A stretch of 18,235 bases of DNA from Methanomassiliicoccales archaeon (GTDB taxonomy: Archaea > Thermoplasmatota > Thermoplasmata > Methanomassiliicoccales > JACIVX01): the NCBI GenBank assembly GCA_028679985.1, contig JAJRAH010000149.1, positions 1-18,235 of the forward strand, in the 5' to 3' direction. The notes under the pieces are model-generated. The model made no database searches. It saw only the letters and a program-made list of their open reading frames with translations, and was not told the origin of the DNA. Position numbers and translations under genes: made by a program. Shown here in pieces: positions 1 to 7,048 of the stretch (its first letter is position 1; each line of letters starts with the position of its first letter).

Positions 1-115
1 GGCGGGCATTGCTTCCCTTTGTGAACTGGACACCGTTTGTTCCCTTGACACGTCCGGGCTTCAAGCCCTTCTTCTTAGCAATATCCTTTGCTTTGTCCAG
101 ACTAATTTGCTCCAT
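1..115 (-). CDS. small basic protein, 3' end outside the window
   Basis: The first 38 residues are visible, starting at the ATG at 115. They are Lys-rich and begin MEQISLDKAKDIAKKKGLKP, followed by a Gly-rich segment with a Val-Gln-Phe-Thr stretch. A strong Shine-Dalgarno sequence (GGAGGGAAG) lies about 12 nt before the ATG, and a TATA-like element lies further upstream at 190-200, so this looks like the true start of its own transcription unit. I recognise no domain; the style is that of small conserved archaeal proteins of unknown function. The gene runs off the left edge, so its length and C-terminus are unknown. Confidence 0.6.
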   Translation of the reverse strand, partial: MEQISLDKAKDIAKKKGLKPGRVKGTNGVQFTKGSNAR

Positions 116-189
116 TACCATCTATACTTCCCTCCTGTCCTTGAGGGCCATATGTTGGCCATACGACCCAGTAAGTAATGCATTTTACC

Positions 190-200
190 CATATATAAAA
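190..200 (-). promoter_or_regulatory. TATA box candidate for the left-edge minus gene
   Basis: On the minus strand this reads TTTTATATATG, close to the archaeal TATA consensus. It lies about 80 nt upstream of the ATG at 115, which would give a leader of roughly 50 nt with a Shine-Dalgarno sequence. The element is nearly symmetric and could also act on the plus strand, but the plus gene at 384 is too far away to fit well. Confidence 0.4.
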
Positions 201-340
201 TTTTTCCTATAATGCTCCCTATCCAGCTTCCTCGTCCTTTAAAAACTCGACGCACGAAGTGAGCCTCGACCAGTGATATGGATGCACGCTGGCTAACGAA
301 AAGATCAAGAAGGCGCGTTGAACGAGGCAGGAATTGAAAA

Positions 341-350
341 GGTTTATCTG
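341..350 (+). promoter_or_regulatory. TATA-like element upstream of glmM
   Basis: The sequence GGTTTATCTG, preceded by a purine-rich GAAAA stretch, lies about 38 nt before the ATG at 384. Transcription would then start near 372, leaving a leader of about a dozen nt. The same TTTATC core occurs upstream of the parvulin gene in this window. The assignment is by spacing and composition only. Confidence 0.35.
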
Positions 351-383
351 CGTCAATCTTTCTTCCAGATTCATCTGGTAGAT

Positions 384-1688
384 ATGTCGCTGTTCGGTTC
401 GTCGGGTATAAGAGGGATCGTCGGCAGGGATCTCACGATAGACCTCGCGTCGGAGATCGGGTCGGCGGTCGGCACCGCTTACGACCGGGTTATCCTCGGC
501 AAGGACACCCGAACAAGCGGGGACATGATATCCCAGGCGCTCGTCGCTGGGATTACTTCGGCCGGATCTGACGTCTACTCGGCCGGGATGCTGCCGACTC
601 CGACGCTGGCAAGAGCTGCGACCGCCTTCGGATGCGGCTTGATGGTCACAGCTTCTCACAACCCCCCCGAGTACAACGGGGTGAAGATGTGGAACCCGGA
701 CGGATCGGCATTCGATACGAAGCAGATGAACCATGTCGAGGGACTCATCTCCCGGAAGGAATTCTCCAGACCCGACTGGAGAGGCGTGGGAAAGGCATTC
801 GAACACCTGGGAGCGATCGAGAGTCACATCGAATCGATACTCAAATCGCTTGGAACGTTCAATTGCAGGGTCGTGGTCGACTGCGGATGCGGGGCCGCAT
901 CGGTCGTGACCCCCACGCTGTTGAGCAGACTCGGTTGCGAGGTCTTTGCGATCAACTCCCATCCAGACGGGTTCTTTCCAGGCAGATCCCCTGAGCCGAC
1001 CGAGGACCAGCTCAAGGACTTGAAGGATGCCGTATTGAGAAGGGGAGCGGATGTTGGCATTGCTCATGACGGGGATGGCGATAGAATGGTCGCTGTCGAC
1101 GAGCGGGGTAGATTCGTCAGCGGCGACAGACTCCTAGCCCTTTTCGCCTCCAGATACGGAGCCAAGGGCATGGTGGCTCCGATCGACGCGTCCATGGTCC
1201 TGGACGACATCGTGGAAGGACCCGTGGTCCGCTGCCGTGTCGGCGACGTGTACGTTTCTGAAGCCCTGAAGAGGTCGAAGCTCGAGTACGGCGGAGAACC
1301 TTCGGGGACGTTCATCTTTTCAAAGGAGACCTATTGCCCCGATGGCATCTACGCCGGAGCGCTGCTTGCCAAGATGGCCGGAAGCGGGCCGCTTTCCGAG
1401 ATCGTGGATGTCCTCCAGTCATATCCCTCGTCAAGGGAATCCTACTCGTTCGATCCTTCAGGGAGGAAGGTCCTGGAGGCTGGACTCGCCAAAGAGATGG
1501 AGGGCGTGAAATGTGACCGGCTTCTCACCATCGACGGGTTCCGAGCTGACTACGCGGATGGATGGTTCCTGATCAGAGTGTCAGGAACGGAGCCAAAGTT
1601 GCGCGTGACAGCCGAGGCGAGATCGGAAGGGGAATTGAAAAGGCTGAAAGAGATATATGGTTCGGTTGTAAGGACGTGTCTGCGATGA
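384..1688 (+). CDS. glmM: phosphoglucosamine mutase / phosphomannomutase family protein
   Basis: An alpha-D-phosphohexomutase of 434 aa that interconverts sugar 6- and 1-phosphates; glucosamine phosphate is the likely substrate given the next gene. All four family signatures are present: the phosphoserine loop T89-A-S91-H-N-P, the metal loop D229-G-D-G-D-R, the sugar-binding loop GGEPSGT (303-309) and the phosphate-binding loop RVSGTEPKLR (398-407). The start at 384 is chosen because family members begin directly with a FGSSGIRG-like stretch (here residues 4-11); the reading frame stays open upstream to 318, but those 22 residues do not resemble the family. The stop overlaps the ATG of the nucleotidyltransferase gene by 4 nt (ATGA), so the two are probably co-translated. 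Archaeal members can act on several hexose phosphates, so GlmM rather than ManB is an inference from context. Confidence 0.93.
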   Translation: MSLFGSSGIRGIVGRDLTIDLASEIGSAVGTAYDRVILGKDTRTSGDMISQALVAGITSAGSDVYSAGMLPTPTLARAATAFGCGLMVTASHNPPEYNGVKMWNPDGSAFDTKQMNHVEGLISRKEFSRPDWRGVGKAFEHLGAIESHIESILKSLGTFNCRVVVDCGCGAASVVTPTLLSRLGCEVFAINSHPDGFFPGRSPEPTEDQLKDLKDAVLRRGADVGIAHDGDGDRMVAVDERGRFVSGDRLLALFASRYGAKGMVAPIDASMVLDDIVEGPVVRCRVGDVYVSEALKRSKLEYGGEPSGTFIFSKETYCPDGIYAGALLAKMAGSGPLSEIVDVLQSYPSSRESYSFDPSGRKVLEAGLAKEMEGVKCDRLLTIDGFRADYADGWFLIRVSGTEPKLRVTAEARSEGELKRLKEIYGSVVRTCLR

Positions 1689-2911
1689 AGGCGCTTGTGC
1701 TGGCGGCCGGAGAGGGTACGAGACTCCGGCCTCTGACCTCGAACATACCCAAGCCGCTCTTGGTAGTGGCGGGAAAGCCTTTCCTAAGCCATGTCTTCCA
1801 CGCTCTGTCTTCGGCTGGAGTGAAGGACATAGTGCTGCTTGTGGGATGGAAGGCCAACAGAATCAAGGAGTACTACGGCGATGGTTCCAGAGAAGGCATC
1901 AAGATCCATTACTTGGAGCAGAGGGAACGGATGGGGACCGCGCACGCCATAGGCGTGGCGGAAAAGACGATTACTGGCCCTTTCATCTGCGTGAACGGAG
2001 ACGTCGTCATCACGGAATCTGACGCCAAGGAGATGCTCGCTGTCTACGAAAGGAAGAAGTCTACCGTGATGGGGACGGTGACTGTCAAAGACCCTAGGAG
2101 ATTCGGCGTGGCCGAGATCACCGGAGGGAAGCTGAAAAGGATCATCGAGAAGCCCCAGACACCGCCGACCGATCTCATCAACGCCGGCATTTTCGTCTTC
2201 GATCAGGGGATATTCAAGGAGATCAGGCTGACCGACAAATCTCCGCGTGGAGAATACGAGATTACGGACACGCTGAACCGCATGGCCAGGTCCGAAGAGA
2301 TCCTAGTGCACAAACTGAAAGGGGACTGGATAGATGTCGGCAGACCATGGGACCTGCTCAAAGCGAACGAGATACTCATGTCCCGGATGAAAGGAAGGAT
2401 CGAAGGAACGGTTGAGGATGGCACCCACATCATAGGTGAAGTCGTAATCGAGAAGGGAGCTAGGGTGCGCAGCGGGAGCTACATAGAAGGACCTGTGTAC
2501 ATCTCCGAGAGCTGTGACGTCGGTCCGAACTGCTACATCCGCCCGTCCACCTGCTTGGGCCCGAAGTGCAGGATCGGGAACGCGGTGGAGGTGAAGAACT
2601 CGATAATCATGAGCGGTTCTCACGTCCCCCACCACAACTACGTGGGGGACAGCATCATAGGGGAAAGATGCAATCTCGGGGCTGGGACGAAGGTGGCGAA
2701 CCTGAGGTTCGACGGCAAGACCGTGAAGGTCTCATTCGGGGGGAAAACGATCGATTCCGAGAGGAGAAAGCTCGGGGTCATAATGGGAGACAACGTCAAG
2801 ACAGGAATCAACAGCATGCTGGACTCCGGAACGATCATCTGGGAGGACGCGGTCATCGGTCCTGGCGCTCTTGCCCGAGGTAACGTAGCCCCCGGGAGCA
2901 AGGTTCTCTAG
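1685..2911 (+). CDS. glmU: bifunctional sugar-1-phosphate nucleotidyltransferase / acetyltransferase (GlmU-like)
   Basis: A protein of 408 aa. The N-terminal ~230 residues are a Rossmann-type nucleotidyltransferase: residues 3-18 carry the signature GEGTRLRPLT with Lys23 in the following IPKPL, and a VNGDVV motif supplies the metal Asp. The C-terminal third is a left-handed beta-helix of imperfect hexapeptides (for example the runs around GEVVIEKGARV and VGPNCYI), ending with the VPHHNYVGDS and GAGTKVANLRFDG motifs seen in archaeal GlmU-type enzymes. Expected role: acetylation of GlcN-1-P and uridylylation to UDP-GlcNAc in the cytoplasm, using the product of the overlapping upstream mutase. 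Glc-1-P thymidylyltransferase activity is known in related archaeal enzymes and cannot be excluded. Its stop codon shares the palindrome CTAG with the stop of the convergent JAMM gene. Confidence 0.92.
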   Translation: MKALVLAAGEGTRLRPLTSNIPKPLLVVAGKPFLSHVFHALSSAGVKDIVLLVGWKANRIKEYYGDGSREGIKIHYLEQRERMGTAHAIGVAEKTITGPFICVNGDVVITESDAKEMLAVYERKKSTVMGTVTVKDPRRFGVAEITGGKLKRIIEKPQTPPTDLINAGIFVFDQGIFKEIRLTDKSPRGEYEITDTLNRMARSEEILVHKLKGDWIDVGRPWDLLKANEILMSRMKGRIEGTVEDGTHIIGEVVIEKGARVRSGSYIEGPVYISESCDVGPNCYIRPSTCLGPKCRIGNAVEVKNSIIMSGSHVPHHNYVGDSIIGERCNLGAGTKVANLRFDGKTVKVSFGGKTIDSERRKLGVIMGDNVKTGINSMLDSGTIIWEDAVIGPGALARGNVAPGSKVL

Positions 2912-3294
2912 ACGACTTCCAGCTCGATTTCGTCGCCGTTGTAATCGTAAGCCTTCCAGCTTCTCTTGTCAAACGGTATGCACGTGATGATATGCGTGTT
3001 ACCGAATCGACCGAAGAGAGAGATGTCCGCCTCGGACGGCATGTTGCTGAAAGAAGGATGAGAGTGCACCGTCCCTACTACGCTGAGATCGATCGGCAGC
3101 ATGTGCAGATGGAAAGTGCCGGAATGCTCTCCGGACAACGTGCCAGGAAGCAGCAGTATCTCGGTCACGATGCCCTTCTCCGCCCTCAGCGTCGCAAGGA
3201 ATTCGTCGGGGTAGGTGTCCTTAGCTGCCTCATTGATCATGTCGAGGACATCCTGCTCGATCCCCCAAATCTTCCTGCGCTTCCCTTCCGTCAT
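2908..3294 (-). CDS. JAMM/MPN+ metalloprotease
   Basis: A 128-aa protein with an exact JAMM zinc motif: H77-S-H79-P, then seven residues, S87-x-x-D90, plus a candidate upstream catalytic Glu at E31 in YPDEFLA. Its length is that of a stand-alone archaeal JAMM domain. Archaeal members are known to cleave ubiquitin-like SAMP modifiers from proteins (desampylase activity), which fits a cytosolic isopeptidase role; the substrate here is inferred. The ATG overlaps the stop of the NAD kinase gene by 4 nt, so it is the last gene of a three-gene minus operon. It converges on the GlmU-like gene, and both stop codons lie in the same CTAG. Confidence 0.88.
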   Translation of the reverse strand: MTEGKRRKIWGIEQDVLDMINEAAKDTYPDEFLATLRAEKGIVTEILLLPGTLSGEHSGTFHLHMLPIDLSVVGTVHSHPSFSNMPSEADISLFGRFGNTHIITCIPFDKRSWKAYDYNGDEIELEVV

Positions 3295-4097
3295 AAGGAG
3301 CCCATGAGCTTGTCTCTCAGTCTCGCGTAGAAGTCCCTTCCGAAGCTTATGAAGCGCCCCCTGTTCTCGGAGACTGTGAGCTCGACCATCTCGTTCCCAC
3401 TCATCTTATGCATTTCCTGTCCGTCGACGACGACCACGCAAGGCTTGGGCCTTTCGAGTTTGAGCTTTATGTTGCTCGTCGCCGGAACCACGATCGGCTT
3501 CGCGGCGAACTTGAACGGAGCCATCGGAGCAATGACGACGGCGTCGACCCGAGGGTCGATGATCGGCGCGCCTACGCTCATGGCATAGCAGGTAGATCCG
3601 GTCGGGGTCGCGACGATGATCCCGTCGGCCCTTACATCCATGACCATCTGGTCGTCCACGTGGACCTGGAACTGGCGAATCTTGGCGATGTTGGCCGTGT
3701 GAACTACCGTCTCGTTCACTGAGTCGTAGAGCCTCTTCCCGCCTACGGTCGTCTTAAGCTTCAGTCGCTCGTCGATGACATAGTCGCCCCTTATCACTCT
3801 CTGAATGCCGGTGTCGATGTCCTTGGCAGGAATCTCGGTTAGAAATCCCAGCACCCCGGCGTTGATGCCGAAGATAGGGGCCTGGTTGCGCTGGAGGGAT
3901 CTGAGTATAGTCCCGTCCCCCCCGATGGTGATGAGGACGTCGACGTCCATTTCGTGAACATGCTTGCCCTTCATGCCGAGCTTCTTCGCCAATCCAGTTT
4001 CGAGAAAGACCTCGTGGCCCTCAAGCGCTTTCAGAACCCTATTGCAGATGTTCATGGCGTCCGGAACGTCAACGTTCGCCGTGATCCCGAACCTCAA
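3291..4097 (-). CDS. nadK: NAD kinase
   Basis: A 268-aa ATP/polyphosphate-dependent NAD kinase that makes NADP. Diagnostic motifs: GGDGT (59-63), NET (128-130) and the substrate loop TPTGSTCYA (164-172), followed by a beta-rich C-terminal region with the VVDGQ motif near residues 223-228. Length is normal for archaeal NadK. The start overlaps the end of the upstream phosphatase gene by 4 nt. In Methanocaldococcus jannaschii an inositol-monophosphatase-fold NADP phosphatase is fused upstream of the NAD kinase in one chain (MJ0917). Here the same order is kept as two overlapping genes, suggesting linked control of the NAD/NADP balance. Confidence 0.95.
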   Translation of the reverse strand: MRFGITANVDVPDAMNICNRVLKALEGHEVFLETGLAKKLGMKGKHVHEMDVDVLITIGGDGTILRSLQRNQAPIFGINAGVLGFLTEIPAKDIDTGIQRVIRGDYVIDERLKLKTTVGGKRLYDSVNETVVHTANIAKIRQFQVHVDDQMVMDVRADGIIVATPTGSTCYAMSVGAPIIDPRVDAVVIAPMAPFKFAAKPIVVPATSNIKLKLERPKPCVVVVDGQEMHKMSGNEMVELTVSENRGRFISFGRDFYARLRDKLMGSL

Positions 4098-4867
4098 AGT
4101 ACCACCTTCTTGACCTCTGGGTCCCCGAATGCCAGGAAGTTGCTCCTTGCATTCAGGTCGAAAGGCATGTCCAGGTCCCTCCCCTTCAGGTCGACGAGTC
4201 TTCCCCCAGCCTCCCTAAGGATCAGGGCGCTGGCGGCTATGTCGACGATCCTTATAGACTTCTCATGCACTTCGCAGTTCATGTAATATGCGTCGAGCTT
4301 GCCCTCGGCGACCATGCACATCTCGAGGGATGCGCAGCCGAGAGATCTTGTCCTGGCAGAAGTCCTTGCGACACGCATGCTATCAGAATGGGCGTATTTT
4401 CCGATGTAGACAAGGAATGCAGATTCGTCCGGAACGAAGTCGCGGACGCGAAGCTTGGTGCCGTCCCGAAAAGCGCCTTTTCCCTTTTCTGAGTAGAAGA
4501 CCTCGTTCGTAACAAGATTCTTCACCAATCCCGCCTCCACATCGGACATGGAGGAAGCTCCCAGCGCAAGAGACACGCTATAGAACGGAATGCCTAGCAA
4601 GGCGTTGTGCGTGCCATCGATAGGGTCTACGACCAAAGTCTTCTCTCCGCCCCGATCTACGAAACCAACCTCCTCGCTCAGGACGTTCCATGGCAGTTCC
4701 ATCTCCTCGAGGCACTTCAGCACCAAATCCTCTGCGAGTTTGTCGATTCGGCAGGTCGGTGTGCCGTCCGCCCCCATGCGAATCTCCTCTCCTTTCTTGA
4801 AGGACTGGGGAAGCGCACAGACTGTGTCGCTGACTCGCTTCGAGATCTTCTCCAATATCTCGCGCAT
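4094..4867 (-). CDS. inositol-monophosphatase-fold phosphatase, probable NADP phosphatase
   Basis: A 257-aa Mg-dependent phosphatase of the IMPase/archaeal FBPase superfamily. Visible metal-site motifs are SEE (64-66), DPIDGT (81-86) and a third Asp in IVDIAAS (D209), where the usual WD is VD. The family acts on inositol-1-phosphate, fructose-1,6-bisphosphate or NADP. The 4-nt overlap with nadK and the matching fused arrangement in M. jannaschii favour NADP 2'-phosphatase here, an inference from context. The ATG at 4867 has no Shine-Dalgarno sequence and sits about 28 nt behind a TATA-like element, so the transcript is probably leaderless. It is the first gene of the phosphatase-nadK-JAMM operon. 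Confidence 0.88.
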   Translation of the reverse strand: MREILEKISKRVSDTVCALPQSFKKGEEIRMGADGTPTCRIDKLAEDLVLKCLEEMELPWNVLSEEVGFVDRGGEKTLVVDPIDGTHNALLGIPFYSVSLALGASSMSDVEAGLVKNLVTNEVFYSEKGKGAFRDGTKLRVRDFVPDESAFLVYIGKYAHSDSMRVARTSARTRSLGCASLEMCMVAEGKLDAYYMNCEVHEKSIRIVDIAASALILREAGGRLVDLKGRDLDMPFDLNARSNFLAFGDPEVKKVVL

Positions 4868-4890
4868 CGCCGAGAGAACGTAATCAGGCC

Positions 4891-4902
4891 CTTATATCTT
4901 TA
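4891..4902 (-). promoter_or_regulatory. TATA box candidate for the phosphatase-nadK-JAMM operon
   Basis: On the minus strand the sequence reads AAAGATATAAG and is centred about 29 nt upstream of the ATG at 4867. This is the spacing expected when transcription starts at or next to the A of the start codon. Confidence 0.5.
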
Positions 4903-5054
4903 TCCAGAAACGAGAGCCCGACGGTTCAGGCAACGCTGACTAGACTCAGGAGAAAGATGAAAATCACGTCCCGATAGAGGAAAACACCTGCCGAGAAATC
5001 ACGGCGAATTCCTCGGCGTCCAAGCGAATTTCGATGACATGCTCATGGCAGGAA

Positions 5055-5342
5055 TCAGGATTGTCTCATCAGTCTTCCTGCCATCCCAACGAAGCCGAAG
5101 TCCTTGATGATTCTGCGAAGGCTTATCGATGAGGAGTACTCGTCGGCAAGCTCCCTCGCTTCGTCCCTCGGAACCCCTCCCTCGACCATCGCCTCGAAGA
5201 ATCTCTTGCCAGCAACGTTCGCTCTCCTTTTCGCCCTCAGATATGAAAAGAAGAGACGGAGGATCAGAGGGGAAGCGCTGGCAGCAACCGCCAGCATCAC
5301 CGGTCCCGCCCCTCCTTTCTCAGACTGCCCTTCACTGTTCAT
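5055..5342 (-). CDS. small membrane-anchored protein, paralogue of the gene upstream
   Basis: A 95-aa protein of unknown function. Residues about 14-35 form one hydrophobic segment followed by a basic stretch (RAKRRA), which looks like a membrane anchor with a cytoplasmic C-terminus. Residues 48-82 align with residues 50-84 of the upstream 100-aa protein: both have F-[FY]-x-A-M, a Gly four residues later, then A-x-x-L-x-x-E-Y-x-S. An AG-rich ribosome-binding region (GGAAGAGGAAGC) precedes the ATG, which lies 40 nt after the upstream stop, so the two are probably co-transcribed. No known family is recognised. Confidence 0.7.
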   Translation of the reverse strand: MNSEGQSEKGGAGPVMLAVAASASPLILRLFFSYLRAKRRANVAGKRFFEAMVEGGVPRDEARELADEYSSSISLRRIIKDFGFVGMAGRLMRQS

Positions 5343-5382
5343 CTGCTTCCTCTTCCATCTCTCCCTGTGTCTTCTCGCTCAC

Positions 5383-5685
5383 CTATTTCTCGGTCTCACT
5401 TTCTTCGCCGCGTCCTGCGGTTGCTCCGTGGGTTATCCCTTTCAGGAGACCTCCGATGCTGAGGTTCGACATGTACTCCTTTGTCAGCGCGAAGGCCTGT
5501 TCCTTGCTCATTCCCGCTGAGATCATGGCCTGGTAGAATCCGGCGACCGCCTTCCCAAACTCCTCTCCGCTCTTCCCTTCGTAGAGGACCTTCGTCACGT
5601 TCCCAAGGAGCTCAGGCACGCTGTCTGAAAGCACCTTGAACATCTCCTTCAACTTACGCGCATCCGGTATATCATCACTTGGCAT
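5383..5685 (-). CDS. small soluble alpha-helical protein of unknown function
   Basis: A 100-aa acidic protein, predicted mainly helical, with no membrane segment and a charged tail ending in EESETEK. A strong Shine-Dalgarno sequence (GGAGGTG at 5692-5698) lies 6 nt before the ATG and fixes the start. Residues 50-84 carry the same F-Y-x-A-M ... A-x-x-L-x-x-E-Y-x-S pattern as the downstream membrane-anchored paralogue. Tandem arrangement plus a shared helical motif suggests the two may interact, which is inference. I do not recognise the family. Confidence 0.75.
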   Translation of the reverse strand: MPSDDIPDARKLKEMFKVLSDSVPELLGNVTKVLYEGKSGEEFGKAVAGFYQAMISAGMSKEQAFALTKEYMSNLSIGGLLKGITHGATAGRGEESETEK

Positions 5686-5698
5686 ATCTCACACCTCC

Positions 5699-5812
5699 CT
5701 ACCTTATCATCCCAATCACGTACAGATTCGCTCTTGCTGCTTCTTTTTCCTTTTCGTTATCGTCCCTTCCGCCCCGAATCAGGCGGAACAGCCCCACCGC
5801 GTCCTTCTTCAT
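5699..5812 (-). CDS. possible 37-residue small ORF
   Basis: The ATG at 5812 opens a 37-codon frame starting MKKDAVGLFRLIRGG and ending with a TAG whose last bases lead straight into the Shine-Dalgarno sequence of the next gene. A GGAGG lies 11 nt upstream (5824-5828), and GAAGGA directly abuts the ATG. The middle is highly charged (DDNEKEKE) between two short hydrophobic ends. The spacing to both neighbours and the presence of ribosome-binding sequence support translation; short length, long spacing and the overlapping hairpins argue against it. Confidence 0.3.
   Translation of the reverse strand: MKKDAVGLFRLIRGGRDDNEKEKEAARANLYVIGMIR
5767..5788 (-). other. inverted repeat, 7-bp arms
   Basis: TTCCGCC and GGCGGAA form a perfect 7-bp stem with an 8-nt loop. 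It lies inside the possible small ORF, in the 179-nt gap between the winged-helix gene and the small-protein pair. It is not followed by a T-run on either strand, so a simple terminator is not indicated. Confidence 0.35.
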
Positions 5813-5818
5813 TCCTTC

Positions 5819-5853
5819 ATGTTCCTCCTAGCGTTTCCGGCTAGAAGGAACAT
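5819..5853 (-). promoter_or_regulatory. 14-bp RNA hairpin overlapping a Shine-Dalgarno sequence
   Basis: Arms 5819-5832 and 5840-5853 pair over 14 positions around a 7-nt loop. As DNA there is one mismatch; in minus-strand RNA that position becomes a G-U wobble, so the fully paired form is the minus transcript. The 3' arm of the RNA contains the GGAGG that would serve the small ORF at 5812, so the hairpin would hide it. The hairpin begins just after the stop of the winged-helix gene, so RNA 3'-end formation is an alternative role. No T-run follows. Confidence 0.5.
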
Positions 5854-5864
5854 TGTTGTTCACT

Positions 5865-6320
5865 CTACTTCGACAATCCGAGCACTTGTGACCACTTCTT
5901 GATCACAGCCTCGGAAATCCGATATGACTTGGATTTTTTGCCTGCCTCCTCGACTAGTAAACCCTTCTCTACCAGTCCATCCAGTCTGGAGCTGACTATC
6001 CGCCTCGAGGCGCTTCCCTTTCTACTTCTCAATTCCTCCGTTATCTGCGAGATGTTCATTCCAGGTTTGTCCATGATGGCTCTCATGATCTCTCTGGAGA
6101 TCGGATCCTTCACTTCCGGAAGAATGACGTCGATCGAAATGGCGCCGTGCTTCTGATACAAGTCTAAGAGCCGAAAGTACTTCTGCACAATATCCTGGAA
6201 CTGTGCCAGCTGGCCGACCAGTTCCGAGTACGGCCTGGTCACATCCCGAAGCGAGCTCTCGAGTTCACCTATTCTCTTCGAGAGCTCCTCGATCTTCTTG
6301 CCCTGATCCTCCTCAGCCAC
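5865..6320 (-). CDS. coiled-coil winged-helix transcriptional regulator
   Basis: A 151-aa protein. Residues about 5-50 are heptad-like and rich in Glu, Leu and Lys (coiled coil, probably for dimerisation). Residues about 72-136 fit a winged helix-turn-helix: the PISREIMRAI helix, the ISQITEEL turn, a basic recognition helix with SRKGSASRR, and a wing ending VEKGLLVEEAGKKSKSYRI. It is probably a DNA-binding regulator of the MarR/ArsR-like class. The start is GTG at 6320, with no Shine-Dalgarno sequence, about 28 nt from a TATA-like element shared with the divergent fibrillarin gene. It could regulate itself, fibrillarin or the small-protein genes downstream; the sequence does not decide. Confidence 0.75.
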   Translation of the reverse strand: MAEEDQGKKIEELSKRIGELESSLRDVTRPYSELVGQLAQFQDIVQKYFRLLDLYQKHGAISIDVILPEVKDPISREIMRAIMDKPGMNISQITEELRSRKGSASRRIVSSRLDGLVEKGLLVEEAGKKSKSYRISEAVIKKWSQVLGLSK

Positions 6321-6342
6321 GCAGGTAATGGAGGATATAGCA

Positions 6343-6352
6343 GAATTTAAGT
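6343..6352. promoter_or_regulatory. shared bidirectional TATA element
   Basis: The near-palindrome GAATTTAAGTTC (about 6343-6354) lies at the midpoint between two divergent starts: GTG at 6320 (minus) and ATG at 6377 (plus). It is about 28 nt from each, the distance of a TATA box from a leaderless start. Neither start has a Shine-Dalgarno sequence. Confidence 0.5.
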
Positions 6353-6376
6353 TCGACTACTCGCTGTCATGGACGA

Positions 6377-7048
6377 ATGGGCTCACAGATAGAAATCACA
6401 GAGACGAGATTCAGCGGTGTGTTCACCGACTCAAACAGACTCTTCACGAAGAACATGGTGCCTAGGTCAAGGGTCTACGGAGAGAAGCTCTATTCGCAAG
6501 GGGACGAGGAGTACAGAGAATGGATACCGAGAAGGAGCAAGCTCGCCGCTTACATCAAGCTCGGAGGCAGTTACTTCCCTTTCTCCTCAGACACCAGGGT
6601 CCTCTATCTGGGAGCTGCCAGCGGTACGACAGCGAGCCACCTGTCCGATATCGTGACGAGCGGAATCGTCCATTGCGTCGAGATCTCGCCTAGATCCTTC
6701 AGGGATCTCGTCGCGCTTTGCGGGAAGAGAGGGAATATGGTCCCTATTCTCGCTGACGCTGCGAAACCCGAGGATTACAGACCGATGGTGGAGAACATCG
6801 AGACCGTCTACCAAGATGTAGCTCAGAAGAACCAGGTCTCGATCCTAGTCAAGAACATGAGTACGTTTGGTGCGGAGAGCGGGATGATCGCCATCAAAGC
6901 GAGATCGGAGGACGTAACGAAGGCTCCTGAAAGAGTATTCAGCGAGGCGGAGTCGAGCCTGAAAAAGCAGGGATTCAAGGTTGTGGACGTCATTCCTCTC
7001 GAGCCTTTTGAGAAAGATCATGCGATGATCGCGGTGAAGAGGAAATGA
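6377..7048 (+). CDS. flpA: fibrillarin, rRNA/tRNA 2'-O-methyltransferase
   Basis: A 223-aa archaeal fibrillarin, the SAM-dependent catalytic subunit of box C/D ribonucleoproteins that 2'-O-methylates rRNA and tRNA at guide-RNA-specified sites. Seen here: the N-terminal region with YREWIPRRSKLAA, the SAM-binding motif VLYLGAASGTTASHLSD (75-91), an acidic residue in CVEISPR (E102), LADAAKP (D127) and YQDVAQ (D147), then a conserved MIAIKARS strand. The length is typical. The ATG at 6377 has no Shine-Dalgarno sequence and is 28-30 nt from the shared TATA element. The usual partner Nop5 is not adjacent. The stop overlaps the Nudix start by 4 nt. Confidence 0.96.
   Translation: MGSQIEITETRFSGVFTDSNRLFTKNMVPRSRVYGEKLYSQGDEEYREWIPRRSKLAAYIKLGGSYFPFSSDTRVLYLGAASGTTASHLSDIVTSGIVHCVEISPRSFRDLVALCGKRGNMVPILADAAKPEDYRPMVENIETVYQDVAQKNQVSILVKNMSTFGAESGMIAIKARSEDVTKAPERVFSEAESSLKKQGFKVVDVIPLEPFEKDHAMIAVKRK

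Noticed and set aside
219..1067. Long minus-strand open frame (282 codons) opposite glmM
   Set aside because: Arg/His/Ser-rich composition with no recognisable motif; it is antisense to a well-supported gene.
4990..5017. 6-bp inverted repeat GCCGAG/CTCGGC after the small-protein gene
   Set aside because: Short stem with a 16-nt loop and no T-run; too weak to call a terminator.
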